Positions 1-11,253 of a stretch of 64,000 bases of DNA are shown here, piece after piece. The number at the start of each line of letters is the position of its first letter. Within the stretch, counting starts at the first letter, position 1. The stretch covers positions 20,333,144 through 20,397,143 of the forward strand of contig OU342634.1 of assembly GCA_910589415.1 (NCBI GenBank). The letters are read 5' to 3'. The notes beneath the pieces are model-generated. The model saw nothing but the letters and a program-made list of their open reading frames with translations, made no database searches and was not told the origin of the DNA. The position numbers and the translations under genes are program-made. This DNA comes from Malachius bipustulatus. Lineage: Eukaryota; Arthropoda; Insecta; Coleoptera; Melyridae.

Positions 1-2590
1 TCCGCCACACCCACATCTCAAAAGCATCTATTCGCCGCCGGTCGGCTGCGCGAATGGTCCAAGTCTCCGAGGCGTAAGAAAAAATCGGAAAAATGAGCGT
101 ATTAACCAATTTGATTTTCGTGGCTTTCGTTATGTTACGATCCTTCCATACTCTGGACAATTGCATCATAGCATTCCGAGCAATTTCTATGCGTCGTCTA
201 ATTTCATATTCGCATGAGCCGTATTTATGCAACATCGATCCTAGATAAATGAATTTATCCACTACTTCGAAGCGCCCTATACTTCTCGGTTGATTATGAT
301 GTTCATTATCGCGGTCAACGATCATAATTTTGGTCTTATTAATGTTTATTTTTAGCCCAAAGTCAAAACTCACGACTTCAAGTCTTTGGATCAGTTCTAA
401 GAGCTCTCTTACACTGCTCGCAATCAAGGTTGTATCATCTGCGAATCGGAGGTTTGAAAATCTCTTTCCGGCAATTTTAATTCCACCATTCCACTGTTCC
501 AAAACTTGTCTCATTATAATCTCACTATATACTTTATACAGTAATGGTGAGAGCACGCAACCCTGTCGTACGCCTCTCCGAATATTGCATCTATCAGATA
601 AAGTATTTTCGATCTTCACCACTGCTTCCGAGGCTTCGTATAGATTTTTAATGAGGGTTGTCAGATGGATTGGTACGCCGATTTCAATTAAAGTACTCCA
701 AAGTTTCGGCCACCTGACATTATCGAAGGCCTTCTCATAGTCAACGAAGCAAATATACATTGGAACGCCATACTCCCGAGCTTTTTCTGTCAGCTGTCTT
801 GCATTAAAAATGTGTTCACGGGTTTCCCGCCCCTTGACAAATCCAGCCTGTTCCTCAGAAATCTGACGATCGATAAAAGCACTTAGACGCGCTTGCAACA
901 CGTACAGCATGATTTTACTAGCGTGAGATATAAGCGCTATTAGGCGGTAGTTATCACAGTTGGTCTTTGGTCCTTTTTTGTGGAGCGGCAATAAGACAGA
1001 CGTGGACCAATCTTTTGGCCAGAGTCCCGCTTTCCATATTCTTTGGCAAAGGAAATGCAGGATTCTCAGGCCTCTGTCGTCCAAAGTTTTTAAAACATCT
1101 GCTGATATTTGATCGATTCCAGTCGCCTTACCATCTCTCAGCTTCCTGATTGCTGCCTTAACTTCGTCCAGGAGTATATCCGGCTCCTCTTCATAATCGC
1201 CGAGTTCGTCGACAACAGAGTCTGGATCGGTATACAGGGTCCCACAGTAGTTCTTCCAGATGGAGGCTATCTTATTCAACTCCGTAGCCGGCACATTCTG
1301 CTCATCGTGTATTATCCAGTGTCGTGTCTTGAATTTACGAGTAATGATTCTAATTTTCTGAAATAGATCTTTTGTGCTATTCGTTGCTGCATGGTTTTGA
1401 ACCTCTTCGCACATAGTCGCTAGATACGCATTTTTGTCTCTACGGGTTGCACTCTGTATGGCTCGGTTCAGCAAATTATAACGCTCGAGGTCCACAGTGT
1501 TATCCAACCCTAGAGATTTGATCTCCCTTCGTTCACGTATCAACTCCCTTGTTTCTGTTGTTATCCAAGGTTTCCATTTGTTATCTAGGTGTTCGTTTGG
1601 CATTTCCTTGAGTGACGATATAACAGCCGTTTTCATAGTCTGCCATATCTTCTCGGGGCTCTCATTCTCAATATCTTGAACCAAAGGTGCAACTTTGTCC
1701 ATGACAGAATCGTTAAAGCGTTGAACATGAACAGCATTCAATGGGGGGAGCTTTCTTATTTGTCTTCTTTGACAGTTTTTGAATCTGGCGAAATATTCGC
1801 ACATCAGAAGCTGATGATCACTTCCGCAGTCTGCCGATGGCAGCGTCTTCGCCGCTCGAACAGAAGCTCTCCAACGCTGCCTAACTAAGATGTAATCAAT
1901 TTGGTTTTTGTACTTGCCATCCGGTGATCTCCAAGTAAATAAACGTCTTTTGTGATGTTCAAACATAGAGTTTACAATCGCAAAGTTGTTGTCAATGCAA
2001 AACTGAATAAGTCGTTCACCTCTATTATTACGGTCTCCTAGGCCAAATTTCCCGACCACTTGGCGGAGATGGTTTTCGTTCACAGTGCCACCAATTTTTG
2101 CATTCAAATCCCCTACCAAGATAAGGATTTCCTTATTTGGTATCCTATTTATTGCAACTTCAACCGCTCCATAAAACTCCTCAATCTCCTCATCTTCTGC
2201 ATCTGAAGTGGGTGCATACAGCGATAGGATGTTTAAGATGCATGGCTTCGCATTTATTTTTAGCGAGCAAATTCTCTCGTTAATAGGTTCGTACCCAAGA
2301 ACATAGGGGTTGAGTCTATTTGATATCAGGATGCCCACACCATGAATGTTCCTGTCTTCAGTACCGGAGAAATAAACTGTATACTCAGATGATCTGAAAT
2401 GTCCCCTATCATGCCAATGTGTTTCAGAGATGGCCGCCACATCAATCTTGCACCGTTGAAGTTCCTCCTGGAGCAGCTGAAGTTTACCCTGTTGGTTAAG
2501 CCCACGTACATTCCATCCTGCTATACGTATTCTTTGCTGCTTTTTCCTGGTCGCTAATTTTGCATGGGAAGCCCAGCTGTCCACATTCCC
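1..2590 (-). CDS. RTE-type non-LTR retrotransposon polyprotein (endonuclease + reverse transcriptase), runs off left edge
   Basis: Reading the minus strand from about 2590 to base 1 gives one open frame of about 860 codons in which I met no stop. It codes for an apurinic-like endonuclease followed by a reverse transcriptase, the enzymes of target-primed retrotransposition. Endonuclease marks are GWNVRGLN (about 2520-2495), SETHW, GDLNAKIG (2116-2094), QIDYILV (about 1900) and GSDHQLL (about 1820). Reverse transcriptase marks are DYEKAFD (741-721), GVRQGCVLSP (about 570), the catalytic FADD (447-436) and a YASETWT tail motif (about 77-57). The layout and motifs match the RTE clade, whose endonuclease is often annotated as craniofacial-development-protein-2-like. 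No ATG lies at the head of the frame: the first in-frame Met is at about 1966, inside the endonuclease, so the copy is probably 5'-truncated. Its 5' end abuts a T-run at 2591-2605 and a fold-back repeat. The 3' end lies outside the window. Confidence 0.9.
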
Positions 2591-2605
2591 ATTTTTTTTT
2601 TTTTG

Positions 2606-3063
2606 TATACAAAGTGATGAAAAATAAGCGATTTTCAAAAAAAATTAATAAAAAATATTTTTTTTTTGTAGGTACTCTAGCGTAGTATATAAAAAGTTAG
2701 GATAGGGACATGTAAGCCGTTTTCCGATATCTTGACCCGTTTTCAAGCTGAGCTGCTTTGAAAATGGAAAATTGCAATTTTCATTTGTTTATAACTCATT
2801 AATTGGTCGTTCCAATTTTGAACTACAAACACCATGTTTATTACCTTTTTTCAGGCAATCTGAAAATGTAATAATATACAGGGTGTCCCATTTAAAATAA
2901 GAAAGTTGATTGCAACTTCCGGTATAACCGGAAATGGTGAGGGGTTGTAAATATTTTAGCTTAGCTCGTCGAAATGGAAATCATACATGTACAAATTTTT
3001 AGACTTCTACTCCCAACACTTCTCCATATAAAAATGCCCTAAGGTTCTCGCGCCTCACCCTGT
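2606..3063. repeat. right half of a composite fold-back element cut by the RTE insertion
   Basis: This segment matches the right half of the complete element at 15176-16033. It begins with the central sequence gtatacaaagtgatgaaaaa, continues through the AGGGACATGTAAGCCG core and ends with the terminal module closed by CTCACCCTG followed by TA at 3064-3065. The left half is absent and is replaced by the RTE LINE. The match was made by eye. Confidence 0.8.
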
Positions 3064-3065
3064 AT

Positions 3066-6000
3066 AGGTGCCCAATATCATTAGATGGGCTGACCGATTT
3101 TATTGAAAATGGACTGAAGCACCGTCGTCAATATAGGTATAGGTATACAGCGTGAGCTGAAATTTAGCTGAAAATAGCAACGACCAATATCTGAAGAATT
3201 CATCTTACTCATAACAATGAAGAGTAAAATATTAATAATGTTTGAAAATCTAAATAATGCACGCTTCATGATATGCATTCTTCAATCCTAGCTTAACAAA
3301 CTAGAACTAGATAAGGTAATGGAAGTCTAATAAAAATTCCCAACATAACTACTTGATATAAACATAGAACATAGATCCAAGTCTATGTGGTTGGTGTCTG
3401 GTAACAGCTAAGCAAATGGATGTAAATAAGTACTTGAAGGGTAGTTCAGAAGACGTCAATGTAATGGTATAGCCAAGGCAAGGCAATTAGATATTACGCG
3501 GTGAGAAAATCATGCAGCAAAGTCGGCGAGGCGTCAAAGTCTGGTTATGAAAGCGGAAATGCGTAATTGAAACCTGCATTCTACCATATCAGATGCATCT
3601 CCGTGTTTTTAAAGTCTCTAAATGACGGAAGTGCCGTTAGTTATTCCATTGAGTAAATTTTTATAAGACAGTAGTAGGAGTAAGCAAAATAGCTGTTCAA
3701 TTGTGATTTGTATTAAACTGTAAAATTTAAACTGTTCCCATTTCAACAAGATACATTTCTTCAGCTTATTGTCAGAATATGTAAAAAATACTTAGTTAAA
3801 CTATACTTACTCTTAATTGTATTTTTTGTCTGGTCTCAATATTGTTTCTGTTAAATATTTTTCGTCATCGATTTATCAAAATAATATGATTCTATTTACT
3901 ATTATGAGAAGTGCCATGTGAACAAAAAAGTCAAGTTTGTATAAGCCTTCGTTAATACAAATTAATATATATATATATTCGTTTGAAATTACAAATTGCA
4001 GTCTTACGATTAACATGTTGTTTAGTTTATTAAATTACATATGATTGGTTTCGTCGATCATGGGGAAAAGAACGATCTGTAGGATATTCTGATGCGATGT
4101 TGACATCATGGTGAAGCATTTGCTTTGAGAGATATAGTCTAGGGAAAACCCCATTAAAAAAACCTAGACACACCATCCTGTTGAGATTGGTTTGAAGTAT
4201 TCCAATCATTTTGCCCTTCTGAGGTTATCTGGCTGTTAATGTAGATTTTGTTTACAAGAGCTATATATTATATTATATACAAATTAATATAATTACGAAT
4301 CGGAGAGAAATTATAGGAACTGAAAGCAAGAATAACAGCACTGATCCTAAGAAAGCCAATTTGGAACAAAAATTTGAAGTGTTAATAAAAACAATGTTGA
4401 CAAACACATAGTGAACATTCAAAATAATCATAACAATAACACGAATTCAAAAATAATAAAATTAATTAAGGGGCCCAGGATGAGAAAAGTAAAAAGTTCG
4501 ATGTTTCATTCTCAAGTGGTAGAGCGATTTGAGAATTACTTGGAGTCCTTGTTGAAAAAGTGTGCTAATCATGTCTTAAAATGGCTAGCTTTATTGAGTT
4601 TAGCGTAAAAAAATAAATAAAAGAAAATAAAAAAATGAAAACTTTTTTTTTTTTGTAATTTGTTGACAACTATTATACTAAAGACAACTTCAAAAATTAA
4701 TCTGTAACATAACTACCCCCTCTATCTAAGAGAGAAATCGAAAAGAGTTCGCAATTTCGTGTAAATATTGCACAGTGCGCGCCGACGATAAAGGAGTTTG
4801 GGTGGTCAACCAAAGTAACCTGGAATAAAAATATTGGAATTTAGCCTTCAGTTTGATTCTCGACAATGGTTATTAAAAGCTTTCGTCCTGTTCTACAATT
4901 TACTTTTATTTATACATTATTTATACACATAAAACTTTGAACTTTTTCTAACAACTCAACGACTTACTCTTCTACAGATAGGTCTTCGTAACTATAATGT
5001 TGACAAGAAAAATTAAAATGATCGCTTTTCACAACGCTTTTGTTATGAAACATCTAATAATACTTAATATAGAAGTAGGTGTATTATAATAATAGGTACC
5101 CTAATATTTCAAAATTCAATTTAAAACGACGTACCTATAGCTAATCTCCATTATCTACATTCTAACATTCTTGTTCTTGTCCATGCTATAACAACTGTGG
5201 TTTCAATTTCGTAAAAAAAATTAAAAGTAATTCGACCATATCAGATGCTTTTTGATCTATCAACGAACGGTAATATCTATTCAAATACATAACCGTTTCC
5301 ATCTAATAATGGAGATATTCAGCACAGATCCATTATAGAGTGAGTGCATCATTGTTAACAACAGTAATGAACGTGACGAGTGAGTAAGCGATATTTGCAG
5401 TGCAGAGTGCAGACTGACGCTGGCGACACGTGGTTGACCTGGAACGTGAACAAACTATGCGCTAGTAATTTCACCCATCTCATCATCTCACTGTTTTAAT
5501 AAAGCCTATTTAGCATTCGCATCAACGCACTACGCGTGTGTGCAATAGATGGTGATGGGTGATTGCCATAATTATTATTAACCGTTACAAAAATTCTATT
5601 TCGATTTCAAACCCAACAGCTGCATTCACAAAGATCGATTGATATGCTCGTATTTTACTCTAACCCGACCTAAAAACGTTTATCAGATAACCGGGATAAC
5701 CCCGTTAGAAATAATGGATTCAAACGATTCTCGATCATCTAGGACGTAGAAAAAAGATTCTGGGCTATGGATCCTTTGCCAAAATTTGGTAACTGCAGGC
5801 TCATTGTATTAAGTATTGTAGTAAGTATTGTGAGGAGTTACGTTGGTGTATGGTATCGGTATGGTGTGAAGGGGTCGTTCAATGTTCACCACAAGCGACT
5901 AGGCCACCAAGTGCCCTTTTCCTACTCAAACGTCCCCAACCTTTTTATAAACACCAGAAGTTCTTTCAATGGGAGGAGTCCTATTCCTCTTTTAGTGCCT

Positions 6001-7140
6001 CTGACCTTAAACTTATTGAGTCTAAGGGTGACGAGAACCTCCCATGCACTTAGTACTAGAAGTCCTTGTCGTTTGTTCCAAATGTTGTAGCCTGTTGGGC
6101 TGGCTCCACCTCCCATAAAGAGTACCTAAGTCCCTGTTTAGACTCTTGTGACGGATGAGTACTCCATCTTCTCCCGGCGTCAGCTTTAAAATATCTTAAT
6201 CAATTAAGTTTTTAGCGAGTCGACAATGTAGCTGAATGTTTCATTAGATGTTTCTAAAAAATGACTTCTGAATTTTTCCTTATTTTAATTTAAAATTTAT
6301 GGCTGGCTGTATATGGGCTATAGTTCTGAAAGCCAAAATATTACAATTGAACGACTACGTTGTATCTCTATCTCTACCGTTGAGACATTACTTCTCTCTT
6401 AAAAAAGAACTGTGTTTAAATTCCATGAAATACTTCTATAATAATTGCTTCACGCAATATAACTTCAGAAGTTTAATTTCGTTACTGTTACTAATCAACA
6501 ATAATTGTTCATCACTAGTGTGCAATGGGCATTAGCATTGGAGTAGCGTTGCGAAACGTCACCGTTCCGCTAGTATAGTTACAACCAAGTCCTACTTTCG
6601 GTTCACGCATTTGCTTTTTTATTATGTAATCATTTACAATCAACAATCAACCGCTAACTTTTGACATGGTGCAACGAACGCAGTTTTTAGGCAATATTGC
6701 ACTTAAAAAGGAGAAACCTGAGGAACAGTTATCCGCTGCAGATTGCAGGTTTTATAAAGAGGAAGTAAAAATTAGAGATTGAAGAGGTTTGTAATTTTTG
6801 TCAGACTTTCAGTCGTTAATAATAGATATGCGGCACTACAGATGACCCAGTTTTTTTTCCAGCGAAAATTAAAGAATCGACAGAACAGGTTATTAAAGAA
6901 ATCATAGTTTTATTAAAGTAGTCCACGAACGTTTCGTTTTAAAATAGAAATTATGACGTCTGATATTTTTCCTTTTATCGGATTTTTTAACGAAATTATT
7001 TTAAAAATTTTCTTCTGAAGGAAATAGGTATGTTGATGACAATGATGATATACCTAGCTGTCATGATAAAAGTCCCCTCGCCTCCTCGATTCTGATTACA
7101 ATTAGTAATTTTAGAGGCAGATTAATCTGATATACATATA
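3066..7140. other. A+T-rich intergenic DNA, no gene seen
   Basis: I see no coding exon or RNA gene here. There are low-complexity A/T runs (for example 4640-4656), short AT dinucleotide stretches near 3965 and 4265, and a patch of higher GC at about 5860-6180. That patch has overlapping short frames on both strands but no recognisable protein. It may be an old repeat. Confidence 0.6.
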
Positions 7141-8336
7141 CAGGGTGTCCCATAATATGTGGGCAATCTCCCGGATTTGGGTAAATTTCGTAAAAATAAA
7201 TGAAAAAATAGCTATAAAATTAATTCCTCAGAGACACCCCTACAAAGATATTAGCTGTTGAAGTTGAGGGTTGAAAATCAATTTTTTGCCATAACTTTTT
7301 TATTTCTGGACCGATTTTGATAATTTTTGGTGTTATTTTGTATTATTTTGAACTGTTTAGAATAGTGCTTCATAATCTTTGGTAGCACATGCATAGACCT
7401 GGGGATGGCATAACCCCCTCGTTCACTTGAAAGAAAACAATAAAAATAATAATTTTACAGTTTTTTAAGGTTAATTTTCTTTTTATTTGATATTTTTTAC
7501 ATAAAAAATGTATCCTTATCTATTTCGATAGAGCGAACCGTTATCGAGATAAACGTCCTTCTAATAGGTGATGCGTCGCAGGAACTTTCTAAATTTCAAG
7601 TAAATTTTAACAAGATGGCTGACCTATGACAGTAAATTGAGCAGGAAACAAAACAATAACTTAATTACATACACGTCAAATAGTGTCAAAGATTTCATTT
7701 CATGCAGATTCAATTCTAACTGATTTTCAGCGTTTTTGTAACTCATTTTAAAATCAGTTAGAATTGAATCTGCATGAAATAAAATCTTTGACACTATTTG
7801 ACGTGTATTTAATTAAGTTATTGTTTTGTTTCCTGCTCAATTTACTGTCAAAGGTCAGCCATCCGGTTAAAATTTACTTGAAATTTAGAAAGTTCCTGCG
7901 ACGCATCACCTATTAGAAGGACGTTTATCTCGATAACGGTTCGCTCTATCGAAATAAATAAAGGTACATTTTTTATGTAAAAAATGTCAAATAAAAAGAA
8001 AATTAACCTTAAAAAACTGTAAAATTATTATTTTTATTGTTTTCTTTCAAGTGAACGAGGGGGTTATGCCATCCCCAGGTCTATGCATGTGCTACCAAAG
8101 ATTATGAAACACTATTCTAAACAGTCCCAAATAATACAAAATAAAACCAAAAATTATCAAAATCGGTCAAGAAATAAAAAAGTTATTGCAATAAATTGAT
8201 TTTCAACCCTCAACTTCAACAGCTAATATCTTTGTAGGGGTGTCTCTGAGGAATTAATTTTATGGCTATTTTTTCATTTATTTTTACGAAATTTACCCAA
8301 ATCCGGGAGATTGCCCACATATTATGGGACACCCTG
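7141..8336. repeat. 1.2-kb near-perfect inverted-repeat (fold-back) element, TA-flanked
   Basis: The left end reads TA then CAGGGTGTCCCATAATATG. The right end is its reverse complement, ending ATTATGGGACACCCTG then TA. The two arms of about 580 bp pair along their full length with few mismatches around an apex near 7727-7750 (agcgtttttgtaactc). No coding frame is present. A transcript would form a very long hairpin. The TA flanks and CAGGGTG ends suggest a non-autonomous Tc1/mariner-type MITE (inference). Confidence 0.9.
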
Positions 8337-8364
8337 TATCTAAACTTGAATAGGATTTAAAAAA

Positions 8365-8406
8365 AAAGGTAGAGTTGAAAGAAAATGTTAAGTCTGCTTT
8401 GATACG
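8365..8406. repeat. left arm of an inverted repeat that encloses the LINE at 8437-10995
   Basis: The sequence from the A-run through gagttgaaagaaaatgttaa and on to TGATACGA is the reverse complement of 11208-11253, with only a few differences. A direct repeat TTGAATAGGATTT (8346-8358 and 11280-11292) lies outside both arms. The pair may be the ends of a DNA element into which the LINE jumped. Confidence 0.65.
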
Positions 8407-8436
8407 ATTATTTTTGATACCTCACAAAAACTGTTG

Positions 8437-10995
8437 AATTCATACAGATAAACTACCCCAAAGCTGAGATATCCATCTTGGGTGATTTTAATGTACCATA
8501 ACATCAACTGTCTTAAATACTCAAACTTCACTGATGAAGAAGGTCGTGAAGCGGAATCGTTTGCGATCAGCTGTGGTTTTACCTTTTACCCAGCTCGTTG
8601 ATGAACCAACACGCATTCCCGAGAATTCGCTAGCCTGTTGGATCTGTTTTTGACCACGAACCCTCAATTATATACTATCACGGTGAAAGCCCCACTAGGT
8701 TCCTCAGACCATAAACTCGTCTCAACATCTTGTGTCCTACCAATTACTAGTGTTAAAGAAGCAAGTAAACCTCGTGTAGTCTGGCACTACAGATCTGCTA
8801 AATGGGAAGAACTCAGGGAATATTATCGAGATTTTCCATGGAGGAGTGTTTGTTTCGGCTCTAATGATCCATCTGTTTGTGCTAGGGAAGTTGCTCAAGT
8901 CATCCTAACAGGCATGGAAGCCTACATTCCCTTTTCTAAAGAACAGCCCTCAAACAGCAAACCTTGGTTCAACAAAAAATGCAAGGAAGCTGTCGCCTCC
9001 AAACAACTGGTTTTTCGCAAATAGCGAGAGAGCCCCGACGGCATAAATTATCCCAATTTCATCCTTGCTCGAAACAGATGCAAAGAAATAATAGATCAAA
9101 CCAAGGAAACTCACAACCAAAGAATTAGGAACAAACTTCTCTCCTGTCCTAACGGTTCGAAATCTTTTTGGTCTATAACTAAGGCAGTCAGCCAGAACTT
9201 CACCAGATCCACGATTCCACCACTTACACGGACAGATGGGACTATCGCATCCACGGCTACTGAGAAGGCAAACTTGTTGGCGGGAGTCTTTTCTTCATAC
9301 TCTTCCGTCGACTTTCATGGAAGAACTCCGCCAATGATCCCTTCCGTGGAGACCAAAATGTCAGACATTGTTTTCCGACAGCGTGTCATAAAGAGCATTA
9401 TGTTAGCCTTAGACTCAAACAAAGCTTCTGGGCCCGATGACGTACCTGTTATCGTACTAAAAAAATGCGCCACTGAGCTGTCATCTGTTTTCTGCCGACT
9501 TTTCAACTTGTCGTATAAAAAGGGAATATTTCCTTCTTGCTGGAAATGTGCACGGATTCAACCTATTCCCAAGAAAGGCAAAAATACTATACCAAATAAC
9601 TATCGACCAGTGGCACTTCTTTCAGTAATATCCAAGATTATGGAGAAAGCTATTAACCAACATCTTTTAAAATACTTGGAAGCAGCTAATATAATCAGCG
9701 ACCGCCAATACGGATTCCGTAAACAGAGGTCAACTGCGTGACCTCCTCACTTACGTCACCGAGCTGTGGAACGGCGCAATCGAACACCATGGGGAGTCTC
9801 GAGGGGTTGTGCTTGATATTTCTAGAGCTTTCGACCGTGTTTGGCATGGCGGACTGTTGGCAAAACTGCAGGCCTATGGCATGCCCGAGAAATTCTGCTT
9901 GTGGCTTGCGAGTTATCTCGGAGATCGTTCATTACAGGTGGCAGTCGATGGAGTTCTTTCTGAGACCTTTTCCATCAATGCCGGTGTGCCTCAGGGATCC
10001 ATTTTATCTCCGACTCTTTTTCTAATATTCATAAACGACTTGCTTGAAACTACAAAAAATCCAATATACAGTTTTGCCGACGACAGTACCCTCATATCTT
10101 CTTATACGTCAGATGCGCGAACATCTGCCATTGACGCACAGACTCGCAGGGAGCAAGAAGTTGCCATACTTAACAATGACTTGCAAGACATTCTAACTTG
10201 GGGCGATAGAAACCAAGTCCAATTCAATGCTGGAAAAACCCAAGCAGTCTTCTTCTCCAAAAAGACCAACGTTTTGGAGCCAGATATGATGATGGCGGGA
10301 CACTCTCTTACCCCAGCGTCATCTCTTCGTTTACTTGGAGTGAGCCTCGGAGCGAACATGTCTTGGCATGATCATGTTGCTGGTCTGGCGAAGAGTGCTT
10401 CTCAAAAACTTGGAACACTCTTCCGCACGAAGAAATTTTATACACCACAACAGCTTCTCCTCTTATACAAGGCTCAAATCCGACCATCCTTGGAATACTG
10501 CTCACATGTTTGGAGCTCAGCTCCCAAACATACGCTGAGACTACTCGACTCTATTCAGAAAAGAGCCATCCGCTTGATTGGGGACCCAGATTTGACAAAA
10601 AATTTAGACACTCTCGAACATCGAAGAAGAGTAGCTGACCTGAGTCTGTTTTACAGATATTTTAATGGAAAGTGTTCAAAAGACGTGGCCCGCTTGATCC
10701 CACCAAGAACAAAACCGGGCAGAAATACACGTCGAGCCGCAGACGCTCATCCGTATCAGGTTCAGCTCGTTACACCTCGTACCACCCTATTTCAGACTTC
10801 TTTTATGTATAGAACCGCATCACTTTGGAATAGCATTCCAAAGGGCGTGTTTCCCGAAGTATACAACCTACAGAGATCCAAGGCCAACGTGAATCGATAT
10901 CTCCGCTCATGCACCGCTCCCAGAGCGTCATAGGGATTTCCCTGCGGTGCATGTGCATTTTAAATAATAATAAAGAAATAATAATAATAAAATTA
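8437..10995 (+). mobile_element. decayed Jockey/CR1-group LINE (5'-truncated, one in-frame stop, at least two frameshifts)
   Basis: Translation gives the end of the endonuclease (ILGDFNV near 8480, then SSDHKLVS at about 8704) and a full reverse transcriptase. RT marks are the NNYRPVAL and YGFRKQRSTA region (9595-9741), the LDISRAFDRVWHG block (from 9812), GVPQGSILSP (about 9984-10013), the catalytic FADD (about 10073-10084) and a C-terminal region ending SCTAPRAS at 10933. Damage: frameshifts in the endonuclease near 8490-8520, a TAG at 9022-9024 inside an otherwise continuous frame (8638-9741), and a one-base shift at about 9738. From 9743 to 10933 the frame is clean, with its first Met at 9809. 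The 3' end is a short UTR with an A/T tail (AATAATAATAAAGAAATAAT). A second 3' fragment of the family lies at 62985-63270. This copy cannot be active. Confidence 0.9.
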
Positions 10996-11054
10996 ATGCT
11001 GTAAAACTTTGAGTGCAGGTTCCCATGCCCCCGAAGTCGTCAGCACCCCTAGAA

Positions 11055-11064
<10 letters not shown>

Positions 11065-11100
<36 letters not shown>

Positions 11101-11101
11101 A
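11065..11101. repeat. (CT)n(CA)n compound microsatellite
   Basis: A run of CT dinucleotides (about 11065-11086) passes directly into CA dinucleotides (about 11087-11101). Confidence 0.98.
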
Positions 11102-11207
11102 AGACCTCCAGTTTAACTTTGATTAGTCCCTATAAGCCCCTGAAGATGACATTCCACCCAAAACCGGTAGGGCATCACTTAAGAGTTTTATAGCATAAAT
11201 AAAGTAG

Positions 11208-11253
11208 TCGTATAACAAAGCAGACTTAACATTTTCTTTCAACTCTGCCTTTT
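11208..11253. repeat. right arm of the inverted repeat enclosing the LINE
   Basis: TCGTATAACAAAGCAGACTT followed by AACATTTTCTTTCAACTCTG is the inverted partner of 8365-8406. See that entry. Confidence 0.65.

Noticed and set aside
5767..6116. Frames of up to 107 codons on both strands in a GC-richer patch
   Set aside because: No known protein and no exon structure. Described only as intergenic.
8525..8550. CTGATGAAGAAGG as a further hammerhead core
   Set aside because: No GAAA strand, stem II or matching stem I. It is LINE coding sequence.
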